A stretch of 6,309 bases of DNA from Patescibacteria group bacterium (lineage in GTDB: Bacteria > Patescibacteriota > Minisyncoccia > Portnoybacterales > UBA2143). The stretch covers positions 1 to 6,309 of the forward strand of contig JAHJUH010000060.1 of NCBI GenBank assembly GCA_018829245.1. The letters are read 5' to 3'. Below, in pieces: positions 1 to 6,064 of the stretch. The position numbers and the translations under genes were made by a program. Within the stretch, counting starts at the first letter, position 1, and each line of letters opens with the position of its first letter. A model generated the notes under the pieces. That model did no database searches, was not told where the DNA came from, and saw only the letters and a list, made by a program, of their open reading frames with translations.

Positions 1-681
1 TATTTCAAAAGCTTTAATTAATCCAATAATATTCTTTCGCGGTTCAATAGTGCCAAAAAAAAGAATAAATTTCTCTGGCAAACCATATTTTAAAAATATG
101 TTTTTAAGAACAGATTTTGAAGATATGTTTTTGAATTGTTCCCCCACTCCTGAATAAATTACCTCTATCTTTTCCTTTTTAATTCCATAAATATTAATTA
201 AATCTTGTTTAGTTGATTCTGAAACAGCAATAATTTTATCAGCTTGTTCAGCTTCTTGTTTTGTATTCATTAAAAACTTTTGCCAAGCTCTTTTACGCCA
301 AGAAAAAAACTCTGGATAATGTTCAAAAGACAAATCATGGAAAGTAATAATTTTTTTACATTTCAAAGATACAGGAGCAGTAAAAAAATGAGGGTTGAAA
401 TAGATATCTATTCCTTTAAGTAATTTATCTATCTTGGGCTGGTTAAAATATCGAGCTAAAATAAAAAAAAGACGATTAGGAATCCTAAAGTCTTTTAATT
501 TGACATTATTTAAAGAAAGCCAATCATAATTTAGATCAACTTTTTGATAGGCATTATAGAAAAGCTTGTAATTAACCTTTTCTTCTAATCTTAAAAGATG
601 AGCTAAAAGATTAATTGCATATTCTTCTACGCCAGTTCTAGCCCCTCGGGCTAAAACTCTTATGTCGATTCCAATGTTCAT
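1..681 (-). CDS. GT4-family glycosyltransferase, C-terminal part cut by the window edge
   Basis: The visible 227 codons hold the N-terminal Rossmann-like half and the hinge of a GT-B fold glycosyltransferase. It begins MNIGIDIRVLARGARTGVEE, the usual opening of the mannosyltransferase-like GT4 group (GIDxRxL followed by a TG loop). An FHDLSF motif lies at residues 114-119 and an AVSESTKQDL segment at about 152-161. Residues 208-218 (FFGTIEPRKNI) open the nucleotide-sugar-binding C-terminal domain. The catalytic E-x7-E region lies outside the window. The ATG at 681-679 is favoured because the family N-terminus starts exactly there. It overlaps the end of the preceding glycosyltransferase gene by 44 nt in another frame, and no strong Shine-Dalgarno is seen, so translational coupling is likely. 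Its role is probably transfer of a hexose from a nucleotide sugar to a lipid-linked glycan on the cytoplasmic side of the membrane. The donor and acceptor cannot be read from the sequence. Confidence 0.9.
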   Translation of the reverse strand, partial: MNIGIDIRVLARGARTGVEEYAINLLAHLLRLEEKVNYKLFYNAYQKVDLNYDWLSLNNVKLKDFRIPNRLFFILARYFNQPKIDKLLKGIDIYFNPHFFTAPVSLKCKKIITFHDLSFEHYPEFFSWRKRAWQKFLMNTKQEAEQADKIIAVSESTKQDLINIYGIKKEKIEVIYSGVGEQFKNISSKSVLKNIFLKYGLPEKFILFFGTIEPRKNIIGLIKAFEI

Positions 682-1750
682 TAATAAATTTCTTAATTTT
701 TTCTTTAAATCTTTCTTGATCAAATTTCAGGGCTTCTTGCCTAATAATTTCAGAATTAAAATCAATTGTTTTAAACTTTTTTAAAGCATTTATTAAACTA
801 TCAATAGTTTGTTCTTTAAAAAAAAGTCCAGTTATTCCTGATTGAATAATTTCCAAAGCCCCGCCTTTTTCAAAAGCAATAACTGGACGGCCAGAAGCCA
901 TTGCTTCAACAGACACAATGCCAAAATCTTCTTCTTGAGGGAATATAAAGGCCTGGCAATGAGCATAATAGTCCTTGAGCTTGTCATCAGAAACCAAACC
1001 AACAAACTCAATATTTTCCCCAGCTCTTTTCATTAATTTCTTCTTATCTGGGCCATCTCCAATGATTTTCAAAGGCCAGCCAAGTTGATTAAAAGCATCT
1101 ATGGCTAAATCAAATTTCTTGTAAGAAAGAAAACGGCCAACCATTAAAAAATAGTTATCTGGTTTTTTAACTGAATAAAATAAGTTGGTTTTAACTGGCG
1201 GATGAATAACTTCTGATTCTCTATGATAATACTTATTTATCCGATCAGATACAAAATTAGAATTAGCAATAAACTTATTAACCCTTCCTGCTGCTTGTTC
1301 ATCCCAAACCCGAATATAGTTCATAAAAAATGGAATAATTTTTCTGATTATTCTGGAATAACCAAATTCTTCAATGTATTTATGAGAATCATCCCAAGCA
1401 TAACGAATAGGCGTATGACAATAACAAATATGAAACGTGTTTGGAGAAGTAATCACACCTTTAGCATAGCTAGCTGAATCTGAAAGAACTAAATCGTATT
1501 CAGAAAAATCAAACTGCTCAATAGCCAAAGGCATTAACATTAAAAAAGGACGATGATGCGATTTAACCAAAGGAACTTTCTGTAAAAAAGAAGTATGAAT
1601 CTGGCGATCTTCAAAAGCAAAACCAGTCCTATTCTTATCATAAAGCAAAGTATAGATAGGCGCATCAGGAAAAACCTGACAAAATGCCTCTAATACTCTT
1701 TCTGCCCCTCCATACTGATTTAAGTAATCATGCACTAAAGCAACTTTCAT
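638..1750 (-). CDS. GT4-family glycosyltransferase (WbaZ/GumH-like)
   Basis: This is a complete 370-residue GT-B glycosyltransferase, a normal length for GT4. The N-terminal domain starts MKVALVHDYLNQYGGAERVL with the donor-site Gly-Gly loop at residues 14-15. The segment CYCHTPIRYAWD at 109-120 is typical of the WbaZ-like mannosyltransferase branch. The C-terminal domain carries the basic phosphate-binding region GRFLSYKKFDLAIDAF (205-220) and the E-x7-E motif (E274 and E282 in EDFGIVSVEAMASGRPV). No membrane segment or signal peptide is seen, so it should act in the cytoplasm or peripherally at the membrane. The gene starts 19 nt after the sugar transferase stop. An AGGA lies only 4 nt before the ATG and a run of six G lies further upstream (1764-1769), so the Shine-Dalgarno is present but oddly spaced. 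Its end overlaps the next glycosyltransferase by 44 nt. It probably adds a second or later sugar to the undecaprenyl-linked glycan. The sugar specificity is unknown; mannose is suggested only by family resemblance. Confidence 0.93.
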   Translation of the reverse strand: MKVALVHDYLNQYGGAERVLEAFCQVFPDAPIYTLLYDKNRTGFAFEDRQIHTSFLQKVPLVKSHHRPFLMLMPLAIEQFDFSEYDLVLSDSASYAKGVITSPNTFHICYCHTPIRYAWDDSHKYIEEFGYSRIIRKIIPFFMNYIRVWDEQAAGRVNKFIANSNFVSDRINKYYHRESEVIHPPVKTNLFYSVKKPDNYFLMVGRFLSYKKFDLAIDAFNQLGWPLKIIGDGPDKKKLMKRAGENIEFVGLVSDDKLKDYYAHCQAFIFPQEEDFGIVSVEAMASGRPVIAFEKGGALEIIQSGITGLFFKEQTIDSLINALKKFKTIDFNSEIIRQEALKFDQERFKEKIKKFINEHWNRHKSFSPRG

Positions 1751-1769
1751 ACATTCCTAACTACCCCCC

Positions 1770-3200
1770 TTAAACTTTATGTTTTTTAAATAAAACTACA
1801 AAAGGTGTTTTTAAAATAATGATTAGATCTAATCTTAAAGACCAATTTTCCATATAAAAGACATCTAATCTTACTTCCTCGTCAAAATCAAGATCGCTCC
1901 GGCCAGAAATTTGAGCTAATCCAGTAATGCCTGGTTTAATATAGAACATCCTTTGCTGATTAAAATTGAATTTTTCAACTTCATAAGATAAATGAGGACG
2001 ATAACCAACCATACTCATATCTCCCATTAAAACATTAAAAAATTGTGGAAATTCATCTAAAGAATATTTGCGAAGAAATTTCCCTAATTTAGTAATCCTC
2101 GGATCATCTTGAATCTTATGCAAAGGACTGCCTTTTCTAATATTTTTCTGATAATCTTTTTCTAATTCTTTTAGTATTTTATTCCCTTTCTTAGTTCCAA
2201 ATTCTCCATCGCATAATTCTGTTTTCATTGAACGGAATTTATAGAAAACAAATCTCTTTTTTTTATAACCATAGCGATAATCTTTATAAATAACTGGCCC
2301 TGGAGATTCAAATTTAATTAACAAAACAATTAAAATGTAAACTGGTGAAAAAATAATGATAAAAGACAAAGAAAAAACTATGTCAAAAAACCTTTTAATA
2401 ATCTTGCCCCAGCCATCTAAAACTGTTTTTTTTACTTCAACGATTGGTATATCGCCTAGCATTTCAACCGAAGTATTAGATGTTAAAGTCTGAAAAAGAT
2501 TAGGAACAAATTTAAAAGCTAAATGATTTTCTTCAGCAAAATTAATTAATTCTAAAACTCTTTCTTTTGGCCAGTTCGGATCAGTTAAAATAATTTCATC
2601 AATTTCTTTATTCTTAATTCTTCTTTTAATCTTTTTAATATCTGGCTCAATTAAATTACTAACTAATTGATAACCTAAACTAGGATCTATTTTAATGTTT
2701 TCAATTACTTTCTTGCTTAAACCATCTTGACCAATTACTAAAACCTGATGAGCTCCAAAATGAGATTTTCTCATTAAATGTTTTTGTAATTGATTAATTA
2801 AAAGCCGGCCGAAGAAAACAAAAATAATTGCAAATAACCAACCAGCTAAAACTAAAAAACGGGAGTTAAATAATTCTTGCCGAAGAAATACATAAAAAAC
2901 TAAAACCATAACACCAGCTGAAACACCAATAACAATTTTAGAAAAATCATCCAAAAGTCGCCTTATTGTCTTAATCTCATAAAGGCCAACTAAGGCAAAA
3001 ACAATCAAAAGAAAAGAAGAAACACTGACCACTAAAATAAAATACTCGCTAAAAGGAAGGTTTAAATAGAAAAGAACTGGCCGATATTGAACTACCCAAG
3101 GATTAGTTCGCAAATAATAGGATGCTAAGCCAGCCCCTAAAAGCATGATAAAATCTAAAGGAACTAAAATAGCTGTGAAAATAAGTTTGGATTTCTTCAT
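1770..3200 (-). CDS. undecaprenyl-phosphate sugar phosphotransferase (WbaP/CpsE-type polyprenyl glycosylphosphotransferase)
   Basis: This 476-residue membrane enzyme transfers a sugar-1-phosphate from a nucleotide sugar to undecaprenyl phosphate, the first step of O-antigen, capsule or exopolysaccharide repeat synthesis. Four hydrophobic segments lie at about 7-28, 52-74, 87-106 and 115-137. They are followed by a cytosolic nucleotide-binding-like domain (HQVLVIGQDGLSKKVIENIK, 151-170). The catalytic C-terminal domain begins at about 268 with the re-entrant or membrane helix 272-296, then SPGPVIYKDYRYGYKKKRF and FYKFRSMKTE. The catalytic Asp-Glu pair is D382-E383 in YSLDEFPQFFNVLMGDMS, and the family ending KPGITGLAQISGRSDLDFDE is at 422-441. 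The usual GPRP after MSxV reads GYRP (399-402). A long insert with DGEFGTKKGN sits between FRSM and DDPRIT. The ATG at 3200 gives a complete first membrane helix; only a weak AAAGAAA lies upstream. It heads a run with the two downstream glycosyltransferases. The transferred sugar (glucose, galactose or other) cannot be told from sequence. Confidence 0.95.
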   Translation of the reverse strand: MKKSKLIFTAILVPLDFIMLLGAGLASYYLRTNPWVVQYRPVLFYLNLPFSEYFILVVSVSSFLLIVFALVGLYEIKTIRRLLDDFSKIVIGVSAGVMVLVFYVFLRQELFNSRFLVLAGWLFAIIFVFFGRLLINQLQKHLMRKSHFGAHQVLVIGQDGLSKKVIENIKIDPSLGYQLVSNLIEPDIKKIKRRIKNKEIDEIILTDPNWPKERVLELINFAEENHLAFKFVPNLFQTLTSNTSVEMLGDIPIVEVKKTVLDGWGKIIKRFFDIVFSLSFIIIFSPVYILIVLLIKFESPGPVIYKDYRYGYKKKRFVFYKFRSMKTELCDGEFGTKKGNKILKELEKDYQKNIRKGSPLHKIQDDPRITKLGKFLRKYSLDEFPQFFNVLMGDMSMVGYRPHLSYEVEKFNFNQQRMFYIKPGITGLAQISGRSDLDFDEEVRLDVFYMENWSLRLDLIIILKTPFVVLFKKHKV

Positions 3201-3208
3201 TTTCTTTT

Positions 3209-3237
3209 ATCTTAATAAATAATTGAGTAAAAATCAA
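3209..3237 (-). promoter_or_regulatory. possible sigma-70-like promoter for the glycan operon
   Basis: Reading the minus strand, TTGATT (3237-3232) and TAAGAT (3214-3209) are separated by 17 nt, each matching 4 of 6 consensus positions. Transcription would begin at or just before the ATG at 3200, giving a nearly leaderless message, which agrees with the weak Shine-Dalgarno there. In such AT-rich DNA a match of this quality can occur by chance. The operon could instead be fed by read-through from rnpB. Confidence 0.3.
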
Positions 3238-3250
3238 TATGATTAAGACA

Positions 3251-3283
3251 AATAAAAAACCCAAGTAAGCAATAAGCCGGGTT
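3251..3283 (-). terminator. possible terminator at the 3' end of rnpB
   Basis: On the minus strand the last bases of the RNase P RNA run into GGGTTTTTTATTT (3262-3250). The GGGTT can pair with AACCC at 3283-3279, giving a 5-bp stem with a 16-nt loop before the T tract. The 3' strand of helix P1 also ends right at the T run. The short stem competes with conserved pairing (CR-V), so this is a weak candidate; the T tract is the firmest part. Confidence 0.35.
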
Positions 3284-3488
3284 CTGTATTCCATATAAAA
3301 TGGATGATAGTTATTTATCTAGGCCTAATATTACTATTAAGCTCAAGCGAGCTACTTTTAATTCATCCAAAGATGAACTTTGCTCTTGCATCAGACAGGG
3401 TTTACCATCCCGACAGGTTTCCCTGCGGGAAGAGGATTCTTAGGCCCTCACTTTTCACTTTTACCCCGCTTTAGGAGATTACCCCTAA

Positions 3489-3551
3489 ACCCCTCACCTT
3501 ATTAAAGATAAGGAGCTACCCATTCACCTTAAAATTAGTAAGGTGAGGGGT
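3489..3551 (-). other. enlarged P12 region of RNase P RNA with a 13-bp stem
   Basis: Bases 3539-3551 and 3489-3501 are perfectly complementary over 13 bp, closing a 37-nt loop. About 108 nt lie between CAGAGACAA and GUGAAAAGUG, against roughly 40 in the E. coli RNA as I recall it. Within the loop, 3518-3530 carries a second, partial complement of the same 3540-3551 strand, so an alternative local hairpin is possible. P12 is known to vary in size across bacteria. Confidence 0.7.
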
Positions 3552-3629
3552 AAAGAGGAGAAACATTGTCTCTGTGGCACTTTCCCTATTCTCACGAACG
3601 GTGGGCGTTACCCACTGTCTTTTTTATCT

Positions 3630-3655
3630 CGCCGTAGCGCGTAGCGCAAAGGCGG
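3630..3655 (-). repeat. GC-rich hairpin inserted in the RNase P RNA between P5 and P7
   Basis: The RNA reads CGCC, UUU, GCGC, UAC, GCGC, UAC, GGCG, which folds as two stacked 4-bp GC helices separated by a 3x3 internal loop and capped by a UAC loop. On the plus strand it contains GTAGCGC twice in tandem (3634-3647). Its composition stands out sharply from the AT-rich surroundings. It lies in the junction that normally holds the 5' strand of P6. Confidence 0.7.
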
Positions 3656-3724
3656 ATTATGATGCCCGGACTTTCCTCCTCGATTATAATCGAGGCAACT
3701 ATCTAGCTTACTTAGATTATCCCT

Positions 3725-3753
3725 ATATTAACAAATAAATAAGGGTTTGTCAA
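3725..3753 (-). promoter_or_regulatory. sigma-70-like promoter of rnpB
   Basis: On the minus strand a perfect TTGACA (3753-3748) is followed after exactly 17 nt by TAATAT (3730-3725). Initiation about 7 nt downstream would fall near 3718-3717, just outside the 5' strand of helix P1 at 3715. This fits the expected mature 5' end closely. The -35 box begins 4 nt after the RNase HI stop codon, so rnpB has its own promoter in a very tight gap. Confidence 0.82.
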
Positions 3754-3756
3754 TGT

Positions 3757-4191
3757 CTATAAAAGCGTCTGGGTTCTTTCCTGTTCATCCAGCGCTTGAT
3801 TAACTAATCTGTCTGCTTCCTTGTTCTTTTCTCTAAGAATATACTTAAAACTAACTTGTTTAAAATCAATTGTCAAGTTCCAAACTTTAATAAATAAAGA
3901 CTGGAGATTTGTTTCCTTAATCTTATAATCATGATTTAACTGCTTAATTGCCAATTCACTATCAGAGCAGATCTCAATTTCCATTTCTTTGATCTTTTTT
4001 TTGCCAAAAAGCAGCTTTGCTTTTTTTAAAGCAAAAACAATAGCTTGGTATTCAGCTTCATTATTAGTAGCTTCTCCAATAAACTCATTATATTTCTTAA
4101 GAGTTTGTCCTTGTTTTTGGATAACCACTCCAATAGCAGCTGGTCCAGGATTATTCCTAGCCCCGCCATCAGTGTAAATAGTAATTTCCAT
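3757..4191 (-). CDS. RNase HI-family ribonuclease (short form without the basic handle)
   Basis: This 144-residue protein has the RNase H fold and should cut the RNA strand of RNA-DNA hybrids (R-loops, Okazaki primers) in the cytoplasm. The four acidic catalytic residues are in place: D8 in YTDGGARNNPGPA, E47 in TNNEAEY, D77 in CSDSEL and D127 in NKEADRLVNQAL. It is shorter than the E. coli enzyme (155 residues) because the basic protrusion that helps grip the hybrid is absent, and the active-site-flap histidine region is replaced by LREKNKEAD. This matches the YpdQ-like or reverse-transcriptase-like RNase H subgroup. The ATG at 4191 is chosen because the beta-strand leading to D8 starts there. 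No Shine-Dalgarno precedes it; the leader is AT-rich and follows a 63-bp palindrome. The gene lies between recJ and rnpB. I leave the symbol blank because several rnhA-like paralog groups share these motifs. Confidence 0.93.
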   Translation of the reverse strand: MEITIYTDGGARNNPGPAAIGVVIQKQGQTLKKYNEFIGEATNNEAEYQAIVFALKKAKLLFGKKKIKEMEIEICSDSELAIKQLNHDYKIKETNLQSLFIKVWNLTIDFKQVSFKYILREKNKEADRLVNQALDEQERTQTLL

Positions 4192-4207
4192 ATTATTAAG
4201 AATTTTA

Positions 4208-4227
4208 TTATTCTAAGTTATTCTAAG
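4208..4227. repeat. 10-bp tandem duplication
   Basis: TTATTCTAAG occurs twice in direct succession (4208-4217 and 4218-4227). The second copy runs into the left edge of the adjacent palindrome. It lies in the leader of the RNase HI gene. It could be replication slippage or a remnant of an insertion event. Confidence 0.75.
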
Positions 4228-4286
4228 GAACGTCCTTAAAATATACGTCCTTTGCAAAGGACGTAATATTTTAAAGACGTTCCTTA
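4224..4286. repeat. 63-bp nested palindrome between recJ and the RNase HI gene
   Basis: The arms are 31 nt each, around a perfect 20-bp core (4245-4264, ACGTCC TTTGCAAA GGACGT). The outer 11 bp match perfectly (4224-4234 with 4276-4286). The only defects are one mismatch (4235) and one extra A (4265). ACGTCCTT recurs within each arm, so the element is built of four related copies in two orientations. In the minus-strand transcript the mismatch becomes a G-U wobble, so an RNA hairpin of about 30 bp would form 12 nt after the recJ stop. There is no T tract after it, so it is not a classic intrinsic terminator. It may be a REP-like element, a 3'-end stabiliser or a partial terminator. Confidence 0.85.
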
Positions 4287-4298
4287 ATTAAATAATAT

Positions 4299-6059
4299 TT
4301 AAGATAATTTTAAATCAATTATTTTCATTTCTAAATCACGCTGCCCATTCCATTTATTGACTATAAGCTCAAAAACAATATCAATCAAGTCCCCTTTTTT
4401 TATCTCTTCTATTTTTTTGCCTAATCCAAATCCAATTGCATTAAAGTTTTTAGCTATTTTTGAATCCTTATTAAACATTGTCAATGCCATTTTTAAATGC
4501 CCTCCATTATTGCCAACTACTCTTAAACTACTTATTTCTAATCCTTTAACTAAAAATCTTGGTTCTGGATTAGCTTTTCCAAAAGGAGCAAAACGATGAA
4601 TCTGATCATAGTTCTTCCAATCAACATCTTTTAAATATAGTTCTTTATCAATTTCTAAAATAGGATCTATATTTACATTCCTCATTTTTTCTTCAGCTAT
4701 CTGATTAAACTTTTCTTTAACTTGATTAAGTTTTTTAGCATTCATTCTAAATCCGCCTGTTCCGCAACGTCCGCCATAATAATCAAAAAACTTAGCGCAT
4801 TGTTTAAGCATGCTCATTAAATCAAATTCTGAAATACTTCGGCAGGAAGCATGAATTAAATCACCTCTTTGATGATAAATAATAGTTGGCTTGCAATATT
4901 TATCTTTAACCTTGCCAGCTATTAAACCAACCAATCCTATTGGCCAATCAGGACTGCCTTCAAAAATTAACTTGAAATCTTCTCCTTGATCAATTTTTTT
5001 ATCTAAACAATCTACAACTTCTTTAAAAACCTTTGTAGTTAAACTCTGCCGTTTAATATTTTTCTGATTAAGCCTTAAGGCTAATTCTTTAGCTTCTTTT
5101 TTATCTTGAGTAGTTAAAAGACGAAAAGCAGTATTAGCATGACCGATTCGCCCAGCTGCATTTAAGCGCGGCCCTAACATAAAACCAAGAGTATAAATAT
5201 TAAGATTAGTTAAAGGTGCTTCTCCATTTAAAGAATGATGATTTACTTGAGGCGTAATTTTAGATACTTCCATTAATTCTTTTAATCCTAGCCATTTAGT
5301 TTGAGCTAAAACACCTAAGCCATATTTAACCAAAGTCCTATTTTCGCCAATTATTGATTCTACATCAGCCACCGTAGCTAAAGCTACTAAATCTAACAAC
5401 CATTTCTTTAATAGATTATCATTTTGCTTTCCTTTTGATGACATTAAAGCACAAGCTAATTTGTAAGCAACGCCAGTTCCAGACAATCCTTTAAAAGGAT
5501 ATTTATCTCCTTTTTGTGAAGGATTAATTAAAGCTACTGTCTTGGGCATCTGACCATCTATTTGATGATGATCAGTGATAATAACATCCATTTTTAAGGA
5601 GTTAGCTAAATCTACTTCTTTTACATCATTACTAGCGCAATCAGTAGTGATAATTAAATTTACATTGTTTTCATATGCTTGTTGAATTGATTTTTCATTT
5701 AATCCATGATTTTCTTTTTCTCTATCTGGAATATATGTACTAATATTTTGAACGCCTAAATCTTTAAGAGTAATAAATAGGACAGCTGCTGAACAAACGC
5801 CATCAGCATCAAAATCACCATAGATTAATATTTTTTCCTGTTTTTCAATTGCTTTTAAAATGCGTTTAACTGCTTTTTTCATTCCTTTGAGCAAAAAAGG
5901 ATCATGAATATCTTCTTCATAATCAGAATTAAAAAACTCATCAATTTGCTGTTGAGTTTTTAATCCCCTGTTATAAAGCATTTGTACAATCAAAGGAGAA
6001 TATTCAGGAAATTTTTTAAAAAAAGCGCTTGGCGCTTTAGGTTTAATTTGCCATTTCAT
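4299..6059 (-). CDS. recJ: single-stranded-DNA-specific exonuclease RecJ
   Basis: This complete 586-residue DHH-family 5'-3' exonuclease degrades single-stranded DNA in recombination and mismatch or base-excision repair, using two metal ions. The N-terminus (MKWQIKPKAPSAFFKKFPEY, then LLYNRG-like MLYNRGL) is the family opening and fixes the start. Catalytic motifs: YGDFDADGVCSAA at 80-92 (D82, D84, D86), TTDCASND at 138-145 (D140), ITDHHQ at 161-166 (DHH), and LATVADV at 227-233 (D232). LGPRLNAAGRIGHA lies at 295-308. The DHHA1 domain holds SCRSISEFDLM (405-415) and the glycine-rich GGRCGTGGF (429-437), where GGH is usual. A C-terminal OB domain runs from about 498 to 585 and begins EPRFLVKGLEI. 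Length is normal. The ATG lies only 5 nt from a 103-bp inverted repeat and no Shine-Dalgarno is visible, so initiation may depend on the repeat's folding. Upstream is pgk; downstream is RNase HI, another nucleic-acid enzyme. Confidence 0.96.
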   Translation of the reverse strand: MKWQIKPKAPSAFFKKFPEYSPLIVQMLYNRGLKTQQQIDEFFNSDYEEDIHDPFLLKGMKKAVKRILKAIEKQEKILIYGDFDADGVCSAAVLFITLKDLGVQNISTYIPDREKENHGLNEKSIQQAYENNVNLIITTDCASNDVKEVDLANSLKMDVIITDHHQIDGQMPKTVALINPSQKGDKYPFKGLSGTGVAYKLACALMSSKGKQNDNLLKKWLLDLVALATVADVESIIGENRTLVKYGLGVLAQTKWLGLKELMEVSKITPQVNHHSLNGEAPLTNLNIYTLGFMLGPRLNAAGRIGHANTAFRLLTTQDKKEAKELALRLNQKNIKRQSLTTKVFKEVVDCLDKKIDQGEDFKLIFEGSPDWPIGLVGLIAGKVKDKYCKPTIIYHQRGDLIHASCRSISEFDLMSMLKQCAKFFDYYGGRCGTGGFRMNAKKLNQVKEKFNQIAEEKMRNVNIDPILEIDKELYLKDVDWKNYDQIHRFAPFGKANPEPRFLVKGLEISSLRVVGNNGGHLKMALTMFNKDSKIAKNFNAIGFGLGKKIEEIKKGDLIDIVFELIVNKWNGQRDLEMKIIDLKLS

Positions 6060-6064
6060 AATAC

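Larger units (their letters stand above)
3261..3717 (-). ncRNA. rnpB: RNase P RNA (catalytic subunit, bacterial type A-like), unusually decorated
   Basis: This RNA is the ribozyme that removes 5' leaders from precursor tRNAs. Conserved blocks on the minus strand are GAGGAAAGUCCGGGC (3678-3664), GUGGGUAACGCCCAC (P8, 3615-3601), CAGAGACAA (3575-3567), GUGAAAAGUG (3458-3449), GGUAAACCC (about 3406-3398) and ACAGAACCCGGCUUAU (3287-3272). Helices that close: P1, 3715-3706 with 3270-3261 (10 bp, one G-U); P2, GAUAGUU/AACUAUC (3703-3697, 3312-3306); P3, a perfect 18-nt palindrome (3695-3678); P5, GCAUCA/UGAUGC (3665-3660, 3393-3388); P7, GACAG/CUGUC (3619-3615, 3398-3394); P14 with a GAAA loop (3429-3409); P18 with a GUAA loop (3341-3324); and a small P19 (3304-3290). 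At about 457 nt it is longer than the common 350-400 nt because of an extra hairpin between P5 and P7 and a very large P12 region. The L15 loop reads AGU where GGU is usual. Identification is secure; the ends are set from P1 and the upstream promoter. Confidence 0.96.

Noticed and set aside
3103..3294. Minus-strand open frame of 63 codons overlapping the sugar transferase start and the end of rnpB
   Set aside because: It runs through the conserved 3' end of the RNase P RNA and the first membrane helix of the sugar transferase in another frame. Its hydrophobic look comes from the shared AT-rich sequence.
3489..3551. Repeated CCCTCACCTT/AAGGTGAGGG units as a CRISPR or mobile repeat
   Set aside because: They fall inside rnpB and explain themselves as strands of the P12 stem; there is no regular spacer pattern.
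842..4599. Plus-strand open frames of 60-84 codons at 842-1036, 1223-1477, 3989-4177, 4045-4239 and 4357-4599
   Set aside because: Each lies opposite a confidently identified minus-strand gene, resembles no family I recognise and has no supporting ribosome-binding site.
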